This document shows, piece by piece, positions 24,267 to 36,229 of a stretch of DNA of 64,000 bases. The position numbers and the translations under genes were made by a program. Source of the stretch: Ricinus communis. Lineage: Eukaryota > Streptophyta > Magnoliopsida > Malpighiales > Euphorbiaceae. The stretch lies in contig NC_063261.1 in NCBI RefSeq assembly GCF_019578655.1, forward strand, positions 10,920,446-10,984,445, in the 5' to 3' direction. The first letter of the stretch is position 1; each line of letters begins with the position of its first letter. The notes under the pieces were generated by a model. It saw nothing but the letters and a program-made list of their open reading frames with translations, was not told the origin of the DNA and did not search any database.

Positions 24267-24693
24267 CCTTAAGCATACCCTCTAGCAGCAGCGTCATTGT
24301 GCTCTTGTCATTAATAAAGCATTTATCAGCACAAAATTCAATTAAAACACCATTATCTTTAGTGAATTAGAAAATACTTAAAAGGTTTCAATGATATTAG
24401 GAACATGAAGAATGTTGGTAAGATGTAAAGGTTTAGATGTAGATGAGGAAGTTAGTACTGCACTACTAATATATGATATAGAAAGTTTAGAACCATTACC
24501 TATAATAAGTTTCTCGTTGCCTTTTGTAGTTGGTCTAAATGAAGAGATTGGCTAAGTAGTCACATAATTTTTAGCATCACTATTAATGCACCATCCTGTA
24601 TTTTTTGAACCTTATTGAGTAGCAGTAAAAGCTTGGGCAGAATGAGCTACATTAGTAGAGGGATGAACAATTTCAGCACCATGAAAACTAATA

Positions 24694-25665
24694 TCAAAAT
24701 ACTTGTAACACCTTTGCTATAATATGGCCAGCCTTGCCACAAAGTTGACAAATAACTTGCTTATTACTAAAGCCACCATCTCTAGTAAAATGACCTCCGC
24801 CTCTAAAATTCGAGTAATTTTCTCCTCCACAAGAATCAGAGTAATTACTGCGACCTCCATATGAACAACCACCAGAGAATTTAGAAGAGAAATTCTTTCG
24901 AAGAGAAACATTAGTAGTTGAATTAGATAGAAACTCAATAGAAGAATACTGAGTTTGATGTTCAAGTCGCATTTCATGAGTTTGAAGAGCTAATTGAACC
25001 TCTTGAAGTGTAAGTGATTCAGATTTAGAAGTCAAAGCAACTACCATAGACTCGTATTCATTACTAAGTCCGCCCAAAATATACAAAATTAGGTCTTTAT
25101 TAGAAATAAACTGACCAACAACACTCAAATTATCAACCAGATTTCTCATTTTAATAATGAAATTCTCAATTGACAATGATCCTTTCTTAAGAATTCGAAG
25201 CATAAAATGAAGTTGCAAAACCCTAGGTCTACTAGATGTTTGAAAATTTCACTCAAGAGTTAGCCAAACCTCTAAATCAGTAGTACAACGACTAACATGA
25301 CATAACATACATTCAGAAATCAATGAAAGCAGCCAACTGAGAAAAAATTGATCATGAAGAGTCCACATCGTGTAATATGGATTTGTGGTCTGAACACCTT
25401 GAATGTCAATAAATTGTGATGCGTCAGAAATTGTGCCAAGCAGAAAGACATCCAAATCTTGAGCACAAGTAGTCAAGAGAACTTGCGATTGCCAATAATG
25501 ATAGTTATTACGATCCAATCAAAGAGTTAAAGGATGAAGATTTAATTAAAATTGATGAAAATATGGTGGAGAAGGATTTAATATAGTAGGACTAGAAGTA
25601 TGCAAGGAAGGTGATGATGATGAAAGAAACAAAGAAGACGCCATTAAAAAAAACTGAAGGTTTAA
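24694..25665 (-). pseudogene. Ty1/copia gag
   Basis: The frame starts MASSLFLSSSSPS near 25642, just inside the primer site, and continues through NYHYWQSQVLL, a VWLTLE block, then a 174-codon frame with SIENFIIKMRNLVDNL and LGGLSNEYESMV, typical of UBN2-type copia gag. A Gly/Ser/Tyr-rich linker precedes a zinc knuckle, CQLCGKAGHIIAK. One extra base after AAG shifts the frame just before the last Cys, breaking the CCHC motif and the link to pol. Stops occur near 25520 and 25248. Confidence 0.85.
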
Positions 25666-25678
25666 TGCCCTGATACCA

Positions 25679-25835
25679 AGTTAAGAAGATAATCTGTTGA
25701 GGAAAAACAATAATACTCTGATATAGCAACTTGTTTATTAATGAATACATATACAATTAAAACGTATCTAGGATTAGAACGATTATGATAAAAGTACAAT
25801 AAGGCACAAACTAGCTATTATCCTTATACTCAATA
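25679..25835 (-). repeat. 5' LTR of the Ty1/copia element
   Basis: The partner of 19583-19742. It is followed on the minus strand directly by the tRNA-iMet-type primer site, which fixes this as the 5' LTR. Confidence 0.85.
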
Positions 25836-25840
25836 AATAT

Positions 25841-26707
25841 CTATATATAATTTTTTTAAATATTTATTATTGTAATTTTTATTGGTGGTACATTTCAAAT
25901 TTTAAAACTTATCAAATACAAAGGACTTGAGAAGTTATTAAATATAAAAAGTTATCTTTTACACATTTACCACAAAAAAAAGAAGTAAATTAAAAAACAA
26001 GTAATTCTCTATTAAAAAAGAAATTCCGTTGTAAAATTATTTTAGAGATAATTTTTAGTTAGATTAGAAAATGAGTATTTAGTTTACATTTTCATAATAA
26101 TTTTTTCTCATTTACATAGTAATTTATTGATTTGAGTTTATGTATATGATGTGCTTTGAATCCATCAATCTCATATTATAATTTATAAGAACTTAATAAT
26201 TTAATAATTCTTAGTCCACTAAATATGTTAATTATAAGAGAGTGAACAATATGCAGTTTTTAAGCGGTTCTTATGAGAATCAAACCTAAAATAATAACCT
26301 AAAAGTAAATTCAATATAGTTATATAATTTGACTAATTCTCCGTATAATTATAATAAGAGATAATAATTTAAAATTTTCTTTAGAATGTTCTTAAAAAAA
26401 ATTAGTATAAAATTATAAAAGAAAAAATATAAAATAATTTAAAATATTCATAATTAAGTAGTGTAATATAAAAAAAATACAAAAGATATAATACTAATTA
26501 TCCAAAAATAAAACTAAAATATTACTCAACAGAAGAAAGGGAAAGAGGCAGAAACTGTACCATAGCCGCTACCAATTGTTGAAAAGGAACCATATATTAT
26601 TCTTCTTAGAATTTTGAAGTGAAAGGATTTTTTTTAATTTTCTTTTTATCCTTGAGGACAAGACACATTCAAAAGTCTATAGAAAATTGTATTTATATAA
26701 GAACATA
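25841..26707. other. AT-rich intergenic DNA
   Basis: Low-complexity AT-rich sequence with no ORF of note and no clear element boundary. Confidence 0.6.
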
Positions 26708-28912
26708 GTGTCAGCATCCGTTTTCCGGTTCTAGATATCGAGGAAAGTACGGAAAGCTTTGTGATAAAAGTTATTGCCTTCTCGGGTTTGGAGAAAAGAA
26801 GGATGGGCGAATCCGTGATTAGGATTGAGGTTAATCCAGCTAAAATTACCTTTTTCTGAAATCAATTTGGAACAAATTTTCAAGAAAAATAAAGTTTGAA
26901 GGTCAAAATGAGAGATTTCATAAATTAAAGGACCTAATTACAATTTTGAACTTCCTCTGTATAGAGCCAATCGGCTCTACACAGTGCTAATTGAGGTTTT
27001 TTTAATTTGACATTATTTTTTTATGATTTTACGTCCATATATAGATTTTAGAAGATTTTTAACGATAATCATAGATTTTTAATGATAACTATTTAAATTT
27101 AAAAAATTAAATTGGATATTTATTGATCTTTTTTTAAAAATAATAATAGAGACTATCATTTAAAATCCCTACCTCTATAAATAGAAAGAGGTATTTAGGA
27201 CTTTAGAAAAAAAAAACACTGAGAGATAACAAGAATCAACAAAGAGAAAAGAGAAAAAAGTACATAAGCTAATTTGAGAGAAAAATATATCGTTCATCAA
27301 TAGGCAGAAGATCTAGGTCACTAAGAAAGAAGGCTACTCAAGAAAGAACCTTCCTTTTTGAAAACTTTTTTTAATCGACAGGTGTTTTCTCAACATCACT
27401 ACAGTACTGGATTCCCAACCTATTTTCGATTCAACTGCATCTTCATCACCTGAGACTCGCAGAACCATCAATTACGGTGACAACTTAAGAGTCCTCCAAA
27501 CATTCATCCATCATCATCCTAAACTGGTTTTTTTATTCTTTTTTATTTTTTTATTATTTATTTTTTTAGAAACATGATTAGGGTTATTGTTATTGTTATT
27601 TTTTTATGATTAGTATGATTAGATTAGGGTTTCTTGTGGATCTATATGTAATTAGTTAATTGGATATTGAAATATGATAATAAAAACACTAGAGTTTTGA
27701 ATATGATAATTTTGCCAATATTAGGATTTTGAATCTGATTAGACAGACGTATAAGATTAATAATTAGATTAATATTTTCATTATGATTTAGTAATTAAAT
27801 ATGTTTATTAGAATTGTATGATTAATCTGATATCTTTGTCTACTCTTTTTTTTAGTTTCTAGAGTTTTGTATTAGTTTTAGGGCTTCTGATTCAATCGAT
27901 TGTTTTTTGTGGTTTCTGTTTTATTTTTTTATATTATTTCTTTCACATCTAATTGATTTTTACTCTCTGTGCATATGAAAATCGGCTCTGGGATGCGAGG
28001 AATACACTGACGAATCAAAAAATCTGCCTAGAGACTCTAGAGCCGATTAGCTAAGCAATATTTTGTCTCAACTTTTGGCTTTTTGTAGAGTTTTTATGTA
28101 TTTTGTATACTGTATTAGATTTTTAAGTTTTTTTTTTTTAAGTTTTAGTTGTAGGCCGAGGCGTAATAGTTAGATTTATTTCCTGCATGTAATTTTGTTT
28201 ATTTTTGTTTACTGTATGATTAAATTTGTGTTATGTGATTGATTAATTAAAACATGCCACATAGACTTAGTGTTAAAATTGGACCAAACATGAATATTAT
28301 AGTCCAATAGGCTAATCAACATTAATTGGGCTTAAAACTCTATAATTGAAATAGACTTAGTGAGTCTTGGCATGTCTTAGTTAGGATTGATCTTTATTAG
28401 AATTAGGTTCATAGAGAATAGGTCTTGTCCTAATAAGTAGTCCATTAGGCCTAAAGATTAGGAATCAAAGGCATAATTTGTAATTGAGCTAGACTAAGCA
28501 AGCTATATACATAATTAATTAGTTAATTAGATTAATAACTCTAATATGGGCTGGGCTTGAATAAAATGGGAAGACCTAGGTAAGTTATGTGTGTTATTTG
28601 GTATGTCTATGTATGAATTGCTTGTGTTTATAAGGAATAATTTATTAAATATAAAATTAAAGACTAATAAACACAAATAAGGAAGTTGGCTTCCGAATTC
28701 ATCTCTAATTTTGTGGCGTAAACCTTTCTTATCGAATCTGAGAACACCATTCATTAGCAAAAAGTGTCCCGGTGATTATCTGGGCCGCGACTTCCACCTC
28801 CGTGCTAGTCTGAGTGACTAATTAGTAGGTTTCCAATTAAGTTGAAAAGCCTTACAATGTCATAGTCGCTAAAGACAATTAGGTGTGCGCCCCGAAACTG
28901 CTGCCCACACAT
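26708..28912 (+). mobile_element. Candidate solo LTR (family B), about 2.2 kb
   Basis: The block starts TGTCAGCATCCGTTTTCCGG and can end at CCCACACA, giving TG...CA. It holds a TATA-type promoter (CTCTATAAATAG near 27172) followed by an A-rich leader, as in LTR U3-R junctions, and a GC-rich stretch near its right end (28750-28910). There is no coding domain. The flanking 5-mers are at best near matches (CATAG and CATAT), so the borders are provisional. It directly precedes the family-A solo LTR. Confidence 0.4.
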
Positions 28913-28971
28913 ATAATTTTTAAGTTATAAGGATATTGTTTGTTTGTTAGAAGGAAGAAATTTTTTGTGAG

Positions 28972-31839
28972 TAAATTGTAATATCCGAAATCTTTTTTTC
29001 TATAATAATGATAATATTAATAATGATTAATAAATGAGTTTTTATTTAAATTAATTTTATTTTAGTTTTTATTTGGTTTAAATTGAAATTAATTAAATGC
29101 AATTTTGAATTTTAATACTAGATAAATAAATGAGCTATTTTCTATATTCTATTAGTTTGAATTTTTAAGAAATTAATTAAGTAAATTCTTTAAGAAATAA
29201 ATTATATATTTTTGGTTATTCAAAATTTTCTCCCAAATGAATATATTTAATTAAATTCTATATTTGAGAGTTATGAAAGAAATTGTAAAGGATATTTTAT
29301 AAAAGAATTATTGGGGAAAAAGGTATTTTAATTAGATAATGGTGTTAAATTTTAATTGAAAAATATTTAGCAAATTGATTAATTAAATTAATTGTGTGTT
29401 AGGATTAAATTAGAAATTTATTTTGGAATGCGGATTAAAAGTATAATTTTATTAATATGGGGTTTTAATGAAAATTTATATGTTTGGTATTTTTGTAATT
29501 AAATATGTCGGCAAAGGCTTTTTGATAATTTTATATTTAAAAGCAAGGGTGTATATGTAATTATATATTTTCAATAATTCTAATTTGACCCAAATTAAAT
29601 AGTTAAGGGCTTAATTGAAAGGCTAAAGAAAAGTTCAAGGGTTAATTGGAAATTTTGCTGGATGAAATTGTTAGTAATTAGAAACGTTGAGGGACTAAAA
29701 GGTAAGAAAGAAAATTTGAGGGACCAAAAGTCGATATGGAAAGAAAGAAAGAAGGAAGAAGGAAGGGGGAGAAGAAGGCGTGGGAGAGAGAAGAAGAAGG
29801 CAGTCGGGACGCGGGCGGCCGAACGAGGGTCTTCTTGGCGCCGGACGTTAGCAGCAAAAAAAAAGGCCGTTTCCGACGTCCTTTGGCGGCGAGGTCGGTC
29901 TTATTTTGATCGGTGAGTTGAGGGCTTTCTTTTGGCGGCGGCGGCGTCGGCTTTGGTGGCCGGAGGAGGGAGTTTCGGCGAGGTGTTGGCAGTGGCGTTT
30001 TTTGGCTTTTTCGGCGAGCTTCGGTGAGGGATAGATGATCAAAGGACGTATCTGGACTCTCCTCAGCTCAAGCTTCGCAATGGCACTGGTTTCATGGCGA
30101 TCGGACTCCATTACAAATCGACGGCCGAGATCGTCCGTAAATCTCTCCGGATGATCGGGGGTTGGATCGGAAAATCTGAGGCGGGAATCGTCATCAGTGC
30201 GTCATTTCGAGTCCATTGGTGTGTTCAGATCGTCGATCGGACCCCGGCGGCTGGAGGCGAGTCGACCGAGCGATCAAGCGTCTCGGTAATTTGTCTCTGG
30301 CCCGTTGATTTTGGAATTCTTTGGTATATTATATGCTTATTGAATTGTGTTGAGTATTAGAAAATATTATGAGTCAAAACAGTTATTTGTCGGACTGCCT
30401 GCCTTAGGTCGTGTCTTGTGCTGTGTGGCAGAGTCGAAAAAAATAGTGAAGTCTTGGGGACCTGACTTCTGTTAAAATAAATTGTCGAATATTTGAAGTA
30501 TTTTTTGGCAGGTCCTGGACCAATTTTACGGGGGGTAAATGTCCGTATTTTAGGGGAGGTTCTGCCAAATTTTCGGTAAAATTCTTCTGAGTCGAGATTT
30601 TAGATAGTCAGTCCTAAGAATCTAGACCTAGGTTTAATTGTCAACTGTTTCAGCGTTATTGATAAATTATTTTCCGTGATTAGATAATCCGTCTGTTCGG
30701 CTCGCTCCACCCGAGGCTTCGGAAAAGAGCTAGGAGGTCGTCTAAGCTGTAAGTTAAAGTCATATATCGATTATGCAAGTGTCATGCATAAATTTTTGAA
30801 TAGCTATTTGTGATTATTTGATTGCAAGTTTAAATTATTCATTTAATTATTATTCATATGTATCATATTTTTTTTATTACTATTCATATATGTCCTTCCC
30901 TTTACCATTGATTTTATCATTGCATGATGACACGGGATGGGACGACAGTAGAACATATTAGTTTGATGAGTGTACCGGTATAGATACGAGAGTGATGGAT
31001 AAAGGGTAAATGGATAAATTTAAAAAGGAGAGTTTAGAACTTGCCCTGGTTGAGCATCGCTCTCTAGGCTTAGTAAAGTGTGTTTACCGGAGTAAAGGTC
31101 CTTGGTCGAGCATTGCTCTCTGGGCACCGACTTATTTGGAAACCTATGTGACCAGACTGGAGATAAGGTCCCTGGTCGAGCTTCGCTCTTTGGGCGCTAG
31201 TCTTATTGGAGTAAGAGAGCCGAAAGGCTAAGGCTGATAGTGAGAAGTAAGTGATCAAACTGGAGGTAAGGTCCCTGATCGAGCTTCGCTCTCTGGGCAC
31301 TAGTTCTACTGAAGTACTCCGTCCCGTTGTGTGTGAAAATTATTTTATTTAAGCATGGCATGACATTGCATGACTTAGTGATTATTTCAAATTAAATAAA
31401 TGTATTATTGAAGTATATGCAACTGTTTATGGATATATGATTTTAACTCACTCTCGAGACTGACAGTCTCAATTTTACTGTTTTTCATATTTGAGTTTGT
31501 TATTCTTCCCGCGGCTCTTATCAAGCAACCCGACTCCTTCATCATCTGGTGACGTGTTTGATTCAGTTTTTCTGATTTGTAAAAATTTAGATTCTCCACA
31601 GTAGAAATAGTAGATATATCAGTTGAAATTCTCTGTGGTTTCAAGTCTCACCTAATTCTTCTAACAGACCGAATTAAATATGTAAAATTTAACAGTTAAG
31701 ATAAATTGTGGCATCAATAAAATGAGATGAGATTTAATTGAGTTAGTGAGTGTCAGGCTTACTACAGGATTTGGTGGCCTTACGCCTACCCAATCCCTAG
31801 TGCTGGTCACAGGCCCACAAATGAGATCATGACATAAAT
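28972..31839 (+). mobile_element. Solo LTR, family A, with perfect 5-bp target duplication
   Basis: The LTR runs 28977-31834, beginning TGTAATATCCG and ending GATCATGACA. TAAAT lies directly on both sides (28972-28976 and 31835-31839). There is no internal region, so this is a solo LTR left by unequal recombination. Its 2858 bases include an AT-rich left third, a purine-rich then GC-rich segment (29740-30290), a hairpin-motif array (31044-31298), and a palindrome (31456-31470). Open frames of 73-88 codons inside it are LTR sequence, not genes. LTR length and TGTAAT start suit Ty3/gypsy chromoviruses; that placement is inference. Confidence 0.9.
31044..31298 (+). repeat. Array of four hairpin-forming motifs inside the LTR
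   Basis: A motif close to CCTGGTCGAGCTTCGCTCTC then TGGGC occurs at 31044, 31101, 31171 and 31274. Each can fold GAGC-loop-GCTC. Spacing is irregular (about 57, 70 and 103 bases). Three copies occur at matching places in LTR copy 1 (1931, 1988, 2056). Confidence 0.85.
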
Positions 31840-32745
31840 TCTTTTAATTTTTGTGATGATTTTATGGGAGTTAAAGCTTACAATCTGCTTGGTATGAGCT
31901 GGGATGAAGACAGGTTGGCCTCCAAGGGGTTTGACCTCCCTCAACTTTCTTCCTTCAATTTAGCTTCATATTTATTTTTCTTTTTTAATCCAAATATATA
32001 TATATATATATATATGCTTACACTTTTTATGCTCTTTTATTTAATCTAATTCTTTTTAATTTTTTAACTACAATTATGTAAAATACTAATCGTTTATCCA
32101 TGCGTTCCATGACCTTCATTATTATATGTTTATAAATAAAATTTAATAAAATTTATAATTTTTAATATTTATTTATTATATTTTAAAATAATAAATAACT
32201 AGATATTCTTAATTTTTCATTTTAACTTTTTAATATTTTAAGATTTTATTTTATACTAATATAAAAATTATTTAAAAAATATTAATTAATTAATTTTAGT
32301 ATCATAAAAATTAATACTATCAATATAATTGATATTACTATTTTTATTAAAAGTTATTATATAATTTAAAATTTAATTTATTAATAAATATAATATTTAA
32401 AATGTTATTTTAATAGAATTAGAATTATTATCTAATTAGAAAATTAATTTATTATTTAAAATAATATAAAAATATAATTGATATACTATTTTTAGAATAG
32501 AATTAGAATCATTATCTAACTAGAAAACTAAGTTATTAGTTAATATAATATTAAAATATAATTAGTTTACTATTTTTAGGATTAAAATTAATATTTAATT
32601 AGGAATGTAACTTATTAATCAATAAATTAATAAAAAAACTTTAAAATCACACATAAGACTAATTCTATGTGTAAAAAATAAGTATACATGTCTAAACAAA
32701 AATCCAATGGGTCAAAAAAAGACACATGTCAAAAAATTTAGTTTT

Positions 32746-32787
<42 letters not shown>

Positions 32788-34380
32788 CATTATCCACACT
32801 CACTTAGATGGTGGTCTTATGAATGGGAATATACTCTTTCCTTATAATAAGCGTGCAAAGATGTAAATACAATTATTTTTATCTAGGTATAATACGTATA
32901 TATAAGTTTTAACTGGAGCATGTTCTGGTTCGATCATCTCAAAAATCTATTTTTACATCAACACGCCTTAAAACGACTATCCAACTTAGTCAACCGGTGC
33001 CTCAATCACAAGGCACATGGGTTAAATTGGTTAATTCTAACAAAAAAAATTTAAATGTTGCAAGCTAGTATTCAAACCTTTGATAGTCAAATTAGAAAAA
33101 AGGAGTCAAATTAACATTATTAATGTTTCCTTGCAAAATTAATATTTTATATTCATTTTCTATGTAATTAATTTCTTAATAATAAAGTAATCAATATTAT
33201 TAAATAATATTTAATTTCTTATATTACCTTTTTTATCTATATGAAATTTTAATTTTAAATAATAGATAATTTTATTTTATTATTTGTGTGAGTGTACAAA
33301 TTATAATATTTCAATCTTCTTAAGAAGAATGATTCTAGGTTCGAAAATTCAATTAGATTCTGAAATTTGCTATATTGAATATATTAATTTTATTATAATA
33401 TTAATAAAATCCATTAAATTTAGTGTAATTTGATATATTAAATTTTTTATCTATAAAAAATCTTAATTTTAAATAATAAATAATTTTATTTTATTATTTA
33501 TGTGATTGTACAAATTATAATATTTCAATCATCTTAAGAATTTTTTTTTAGATTTTAAAAGTCAATTAGATTCTTAAAATATGCTATATTGAATATATTA
33601 TTTTTATTATGATATTAATAAAATCCATTAAATTTGGTGTAATTTAATATATTTATAATTTATATTAATTTTATGCATTTTATGAAATATTTAGTACATA
33701 TTTAAAAAAGTATCGATTCAATCTCGATTAGATCTTTAACTCTTGATTTTTTAACCTGATCGTATCGAAATCTAGACATAATTTAAAAATATTGATTAAA
33801 ATATTAATATATAATAATTTTTTTAAATCTAATTAATATGTGTCGTTTATCTATTAATTTAATATATGGTCAGATAAATATAAATTTTACTAGCAAAATT
33901 TATGGCACAATGTAGTTGGAGATATATTCATAGCAAGGGAATTTTATTTAGTACTAGCTAATGGGGAAACTGAGAAACTGACAGTGAAAAAGAGTCGATT
34001 TATTTGTTTTTCTAAAGCAAATTTTTAAAATTTAAACAATTATTTTCTTTATAAAGCAGTCTCAAGCGAGCTCAAACTATAGTCAATTTGTTCTGTCCTC
34101 TCTCATGTTTAGCATGTCTTTTAATATTAAGTGTAATAATCCCCTAACAACATATAATTGGAAGACAAAATAATGGGTAAAAGAAAAATGTGTCCTGCAA
34201 GATTCAAGAAGAAAACGTATCCATTAAACAGAAGTTGTAGAACAATAATCCATCACACAGAAGGGAAAAGAAATTAGAAATAAGTGAAGCATCTAAGCTT
34301 AAAATCTTCTAGTTTCAGTACATAATTTTAAAATCTATCCTCTTATTTCTTCCAGCATTAACCACTATCGGTTTAAGAAA
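31840..34380. other. AT-rich region with tandem repeats
   Basis: Mostly A and T. It holds (TA)n tracts near 31995-32014 and 32746-32783, a degenerate tandem of about 80-85-base units at 32415-32610 (each with GAATTAGAAT-ATTATCTAA), and a 213-base direct duplication at 33237-33660. I see no gene. Confidence 0.7.
33237..33660. repeat. Direct duplication of about 213 bases
   Basis: The block starting at 33237 and that starting at 33449 share long runs such as GTACAAATTATAATATTTCA and AATAAAATCCATTAAATTT in the same order. Divergence of several percent makes it an old tandem duplication. Confidence 0.75.
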
Positions 34381-34441
34381 ATGAACCCAAGTAGCTCTTA
34401 CATATCAAATTTATCCTCAATGTCTGTCATGCTCTATGCTC

Positions 34442-34873
34442 TTACTTTGTAATTTCACCTGCACAATAACAGAGAAAAAAGAAAAAAGGGTAAACAAAGG
34501 CAGAAACATAGAAAATATAGATAAAAGGGATGTTTTTGGAAGAGAGGTAGGGGACATTACATGGCTCAAAGTTGGCGGTGCATTTATCAGGTAGCTGCAA
34601 AGCCATGTTCCTATCAACACCAGAAATTGGAGGGCCATTTACAAGAACACACAAGCAAGGTTGGCCAAGAGCTTTCACAGCACTGCAACAGGCATCACTT
34701 GGTGGGATTGGGCTGAAAGGAGCAACTGCTGCCCTGCATGGTATCAGTTGAACAAGTGCTGAAAAGAATGTGCTACCACAAGCATAAGCTTTGCCTTGGT
34801 CTACTACTAATGATCCTGTCATCACCAGCACTAGAACTAGAATTGGCAGTGTCTTAACCCCAGAAACCTGCAT
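34442..34873 (-). CDS. Non-specific lipid-transfer protein / 2S-albumin-superfamily protein, 109 aa
   Basis: Two exons, 34873-34561 and 34458-34442, join at GT-AG borders into 330 bases, 109 residues plus TAA. The ATG gives an N-terminal signal peptide (hydrophobic residues about 9-20, likely cleavage after AYA near residue 31). The mature part has the eight-Cys pattern C...C...CC...CxC...C...C: ACGST, IPC, ACC, PCLC, DKC and FEPC. The last Cys codon is split by the intron, and the 17-base second exon adds only EITK. Family knowledge: such proteins are secreted, bind lipids in a hydrophobic tunnel and act in wall or cuticle lipid transport or defence signalling. A TATATA-type box lies about 55 bases upstream of the ATG. 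No defects are seen, so it is probably expressed. The exact subfamily is uncertain. Confidence 0.88.
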   Translation of the reverse strand: MQVSGVKTLPILVLVLVMTGSLVVDQGKAYACGSTFFSALVQLIPCRAAVAPFSPIPPSDACCSAVKALGQPCLCVLVNGPPISGVDRNMALQLPDKCTANFEPCNVPYLSSKNIPFIYIFYVSAFVYPFFFFLCYCAGEITK

Positions 34874-34925
34874 ATTTAGATCTTATTCTTAATTTCTCTC
34901 CTTGATGAAATTGGTGTTAGAAAGG

Positions 34926-34934
34926 GTATATATG
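34926..34934 (-). promoter_or_regulatory. Probable TATA box of the lipid-transfer-type gene
   Basis: Minus-strand CATATATAC lies about 55 bases upstream of the ATG in a region otherwise of mixed composition. The short distance implies a short 5' leader. Confidence 0.4.
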
Positions 34935-35429
34935 GTTATATGTGGCTCATGGGCTCATGCCACTGAGCACATCATTCCTAACTCAGTGATCATGCATTTT
35001 TTATTTTATCCCTGCTTTCGATCTGATCTGCCTCAATAGTCCTGTGGCACTTATGGTGTGCTTATGAAATGGTTGCTAAACTCAAAGTTCATGACTACAT
35101 AATTCCATGTTTCTCTTAAAAGAAACCCTGACAGCAAATTTCCCGCACTTCGTTATAGCAGAGAAGTTGCTGTTAAAAATTTTCAAGGATTAATAAAAAA
35201 ATATTAATTTCAAATTTATCGTTTCAAATGAAATTGTAAATAGTCAAAAATTGATCTCCATGTTTCTAATCTAACAACTTTTCCGACCTTTTTTCTTACG
35301 ATAGTTTTCCAAACACTAATTCATATGTTTTCTTTTGAACCAAACTTTTTTTTTAAAGGAAACATATGAACCTTGTATTAAGATTAAAAATAAGAAACAT
35401 CCAACAAAATAACTGATGAAATAGGAGCG
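34935..35429. other. Upstream region of the lipid-transfer-type gene
   Basis: Mixed-composition sequence with no ORF or repeat that I recognise. It probably contains upstream control sequence for the minus-strand gene. Confidence 0.35.
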
Positions 35430-35690
35430 GACTTGACCCTTCACCAGAAGCATGTTTGGGAAACTGAAAGACCAGATTGTGCTAATTAATTCATGAGCAG
35501 CACCATTTGCATCACTTGGAGTGCGAGCAAACGAAGTTTGAACTCAAATTTCTGATATTGTCTAATAGAAAAATATCCAGGAAAGAGACAGCAGTGGCCT
35601 ATCTGTTGAGACCAAGTACCATTTTTAGACAATCACTTTCCAAATTCACCAATCCAAGACCCTCCTTCTTAGCTAGAGATAGACCATAAA
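35430..35690 (-). pseudogene. LINE-type RNase H (RVT_3) fragment
   Basis: Read on the minus strand, decayed frames show GLGLVNLESDCLKMV followed by DNIRNLSSNF and a short Ser/Lys/Cys tail. That is the pattern of the RNase H domain of plant LINE elements, where an ESDC-type strand carries a catalytic Asp. Stops break the frame at several places. Only about 85 residues' worth remains and neither end has a clear border. Confidence 0.55.
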
Positions 35691-36229
35691 TAGGAAAATT
35701 GTATCATGTAGGCGTGGTAGCTGTTAAACTAAAACAATAATTTTCTTACTTTTTTTCTTATTTATTTGTAATGCTCATAATTGTAATCATATTGATTTTA
35801 TTTCATTTTAATAATTAGAAAACAATTAAAATTATATTATTTTAAAAATGATTTTAATGCTTGAGTTTTTATATATGTTTAATTTTTTAAATTAAAATTA
35901 TATTAATTTCTTTAAGAAAAGAAATATTGTTAGTTAAATGTTTATATTTGTTTAATTCTTCTAATTATAATTTTAGTATGATGAGTATCAGAAAAATATT
36001 TTAAAAAATAAATTTTTATTTTGTATAAAATTATTCAATGTGATTTTATTTGTAAATTTTGATTTTTCTATTTTTTAAATGGTTTTTGATAATAATTTTA
36101 TATTTTTATAAAAATATTATATTTATCTTTTATATGACGTTGAACTTTTACTGTGACGTATATTCGTATGTGATAAATTGTAGATTTATTAAATATAAAT
36201 TGTAGGATCATTGATAGCACAATATAAAT

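Larger units (their letters stand above)
19578..25840 (-). mobile_element. Degenerate full-length Ty1/copia retrotransposon with short LTRs
   Basis: Two similar LTRs of about 160 bases (19583-19742 and 25679-25835) bound a minus-strand gag-pol. Both flanks are AATAT (19578-19582 and 25836-25840), a 5-bp target duplication. Inside the 5' LTR a TTGGTATCAGGGC-type primer site (about 25667-25678) matches plant initiator tRNA-Met. At the other end a purine tract, ACTTGAGGGGGCA, precedes the 3' LTR. Domain order gag, protease, integrase, RT, RNase H is that of Ty1/copia. Stops and frameshifts occur throughout, and a 1.3-kb repeat interrupts the pol region. It cannot be autonomous. Confidence 0.9.

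Noticed and set aside
29662..30360. ORFs of 84-88 codons with Arg/Lys/Glu and Gly-rich sequence
   Set aside because: They fall inside the solo LTR defined by TAAAT duplications and have no domain.
31010..31300. 73- and 76-codon ORFs with repeated EHRSLGLV/EIRSLVELRSLG-like units
   Set aside because: The protein repeat is only the translation of the hairpin-motif array in the LTR.
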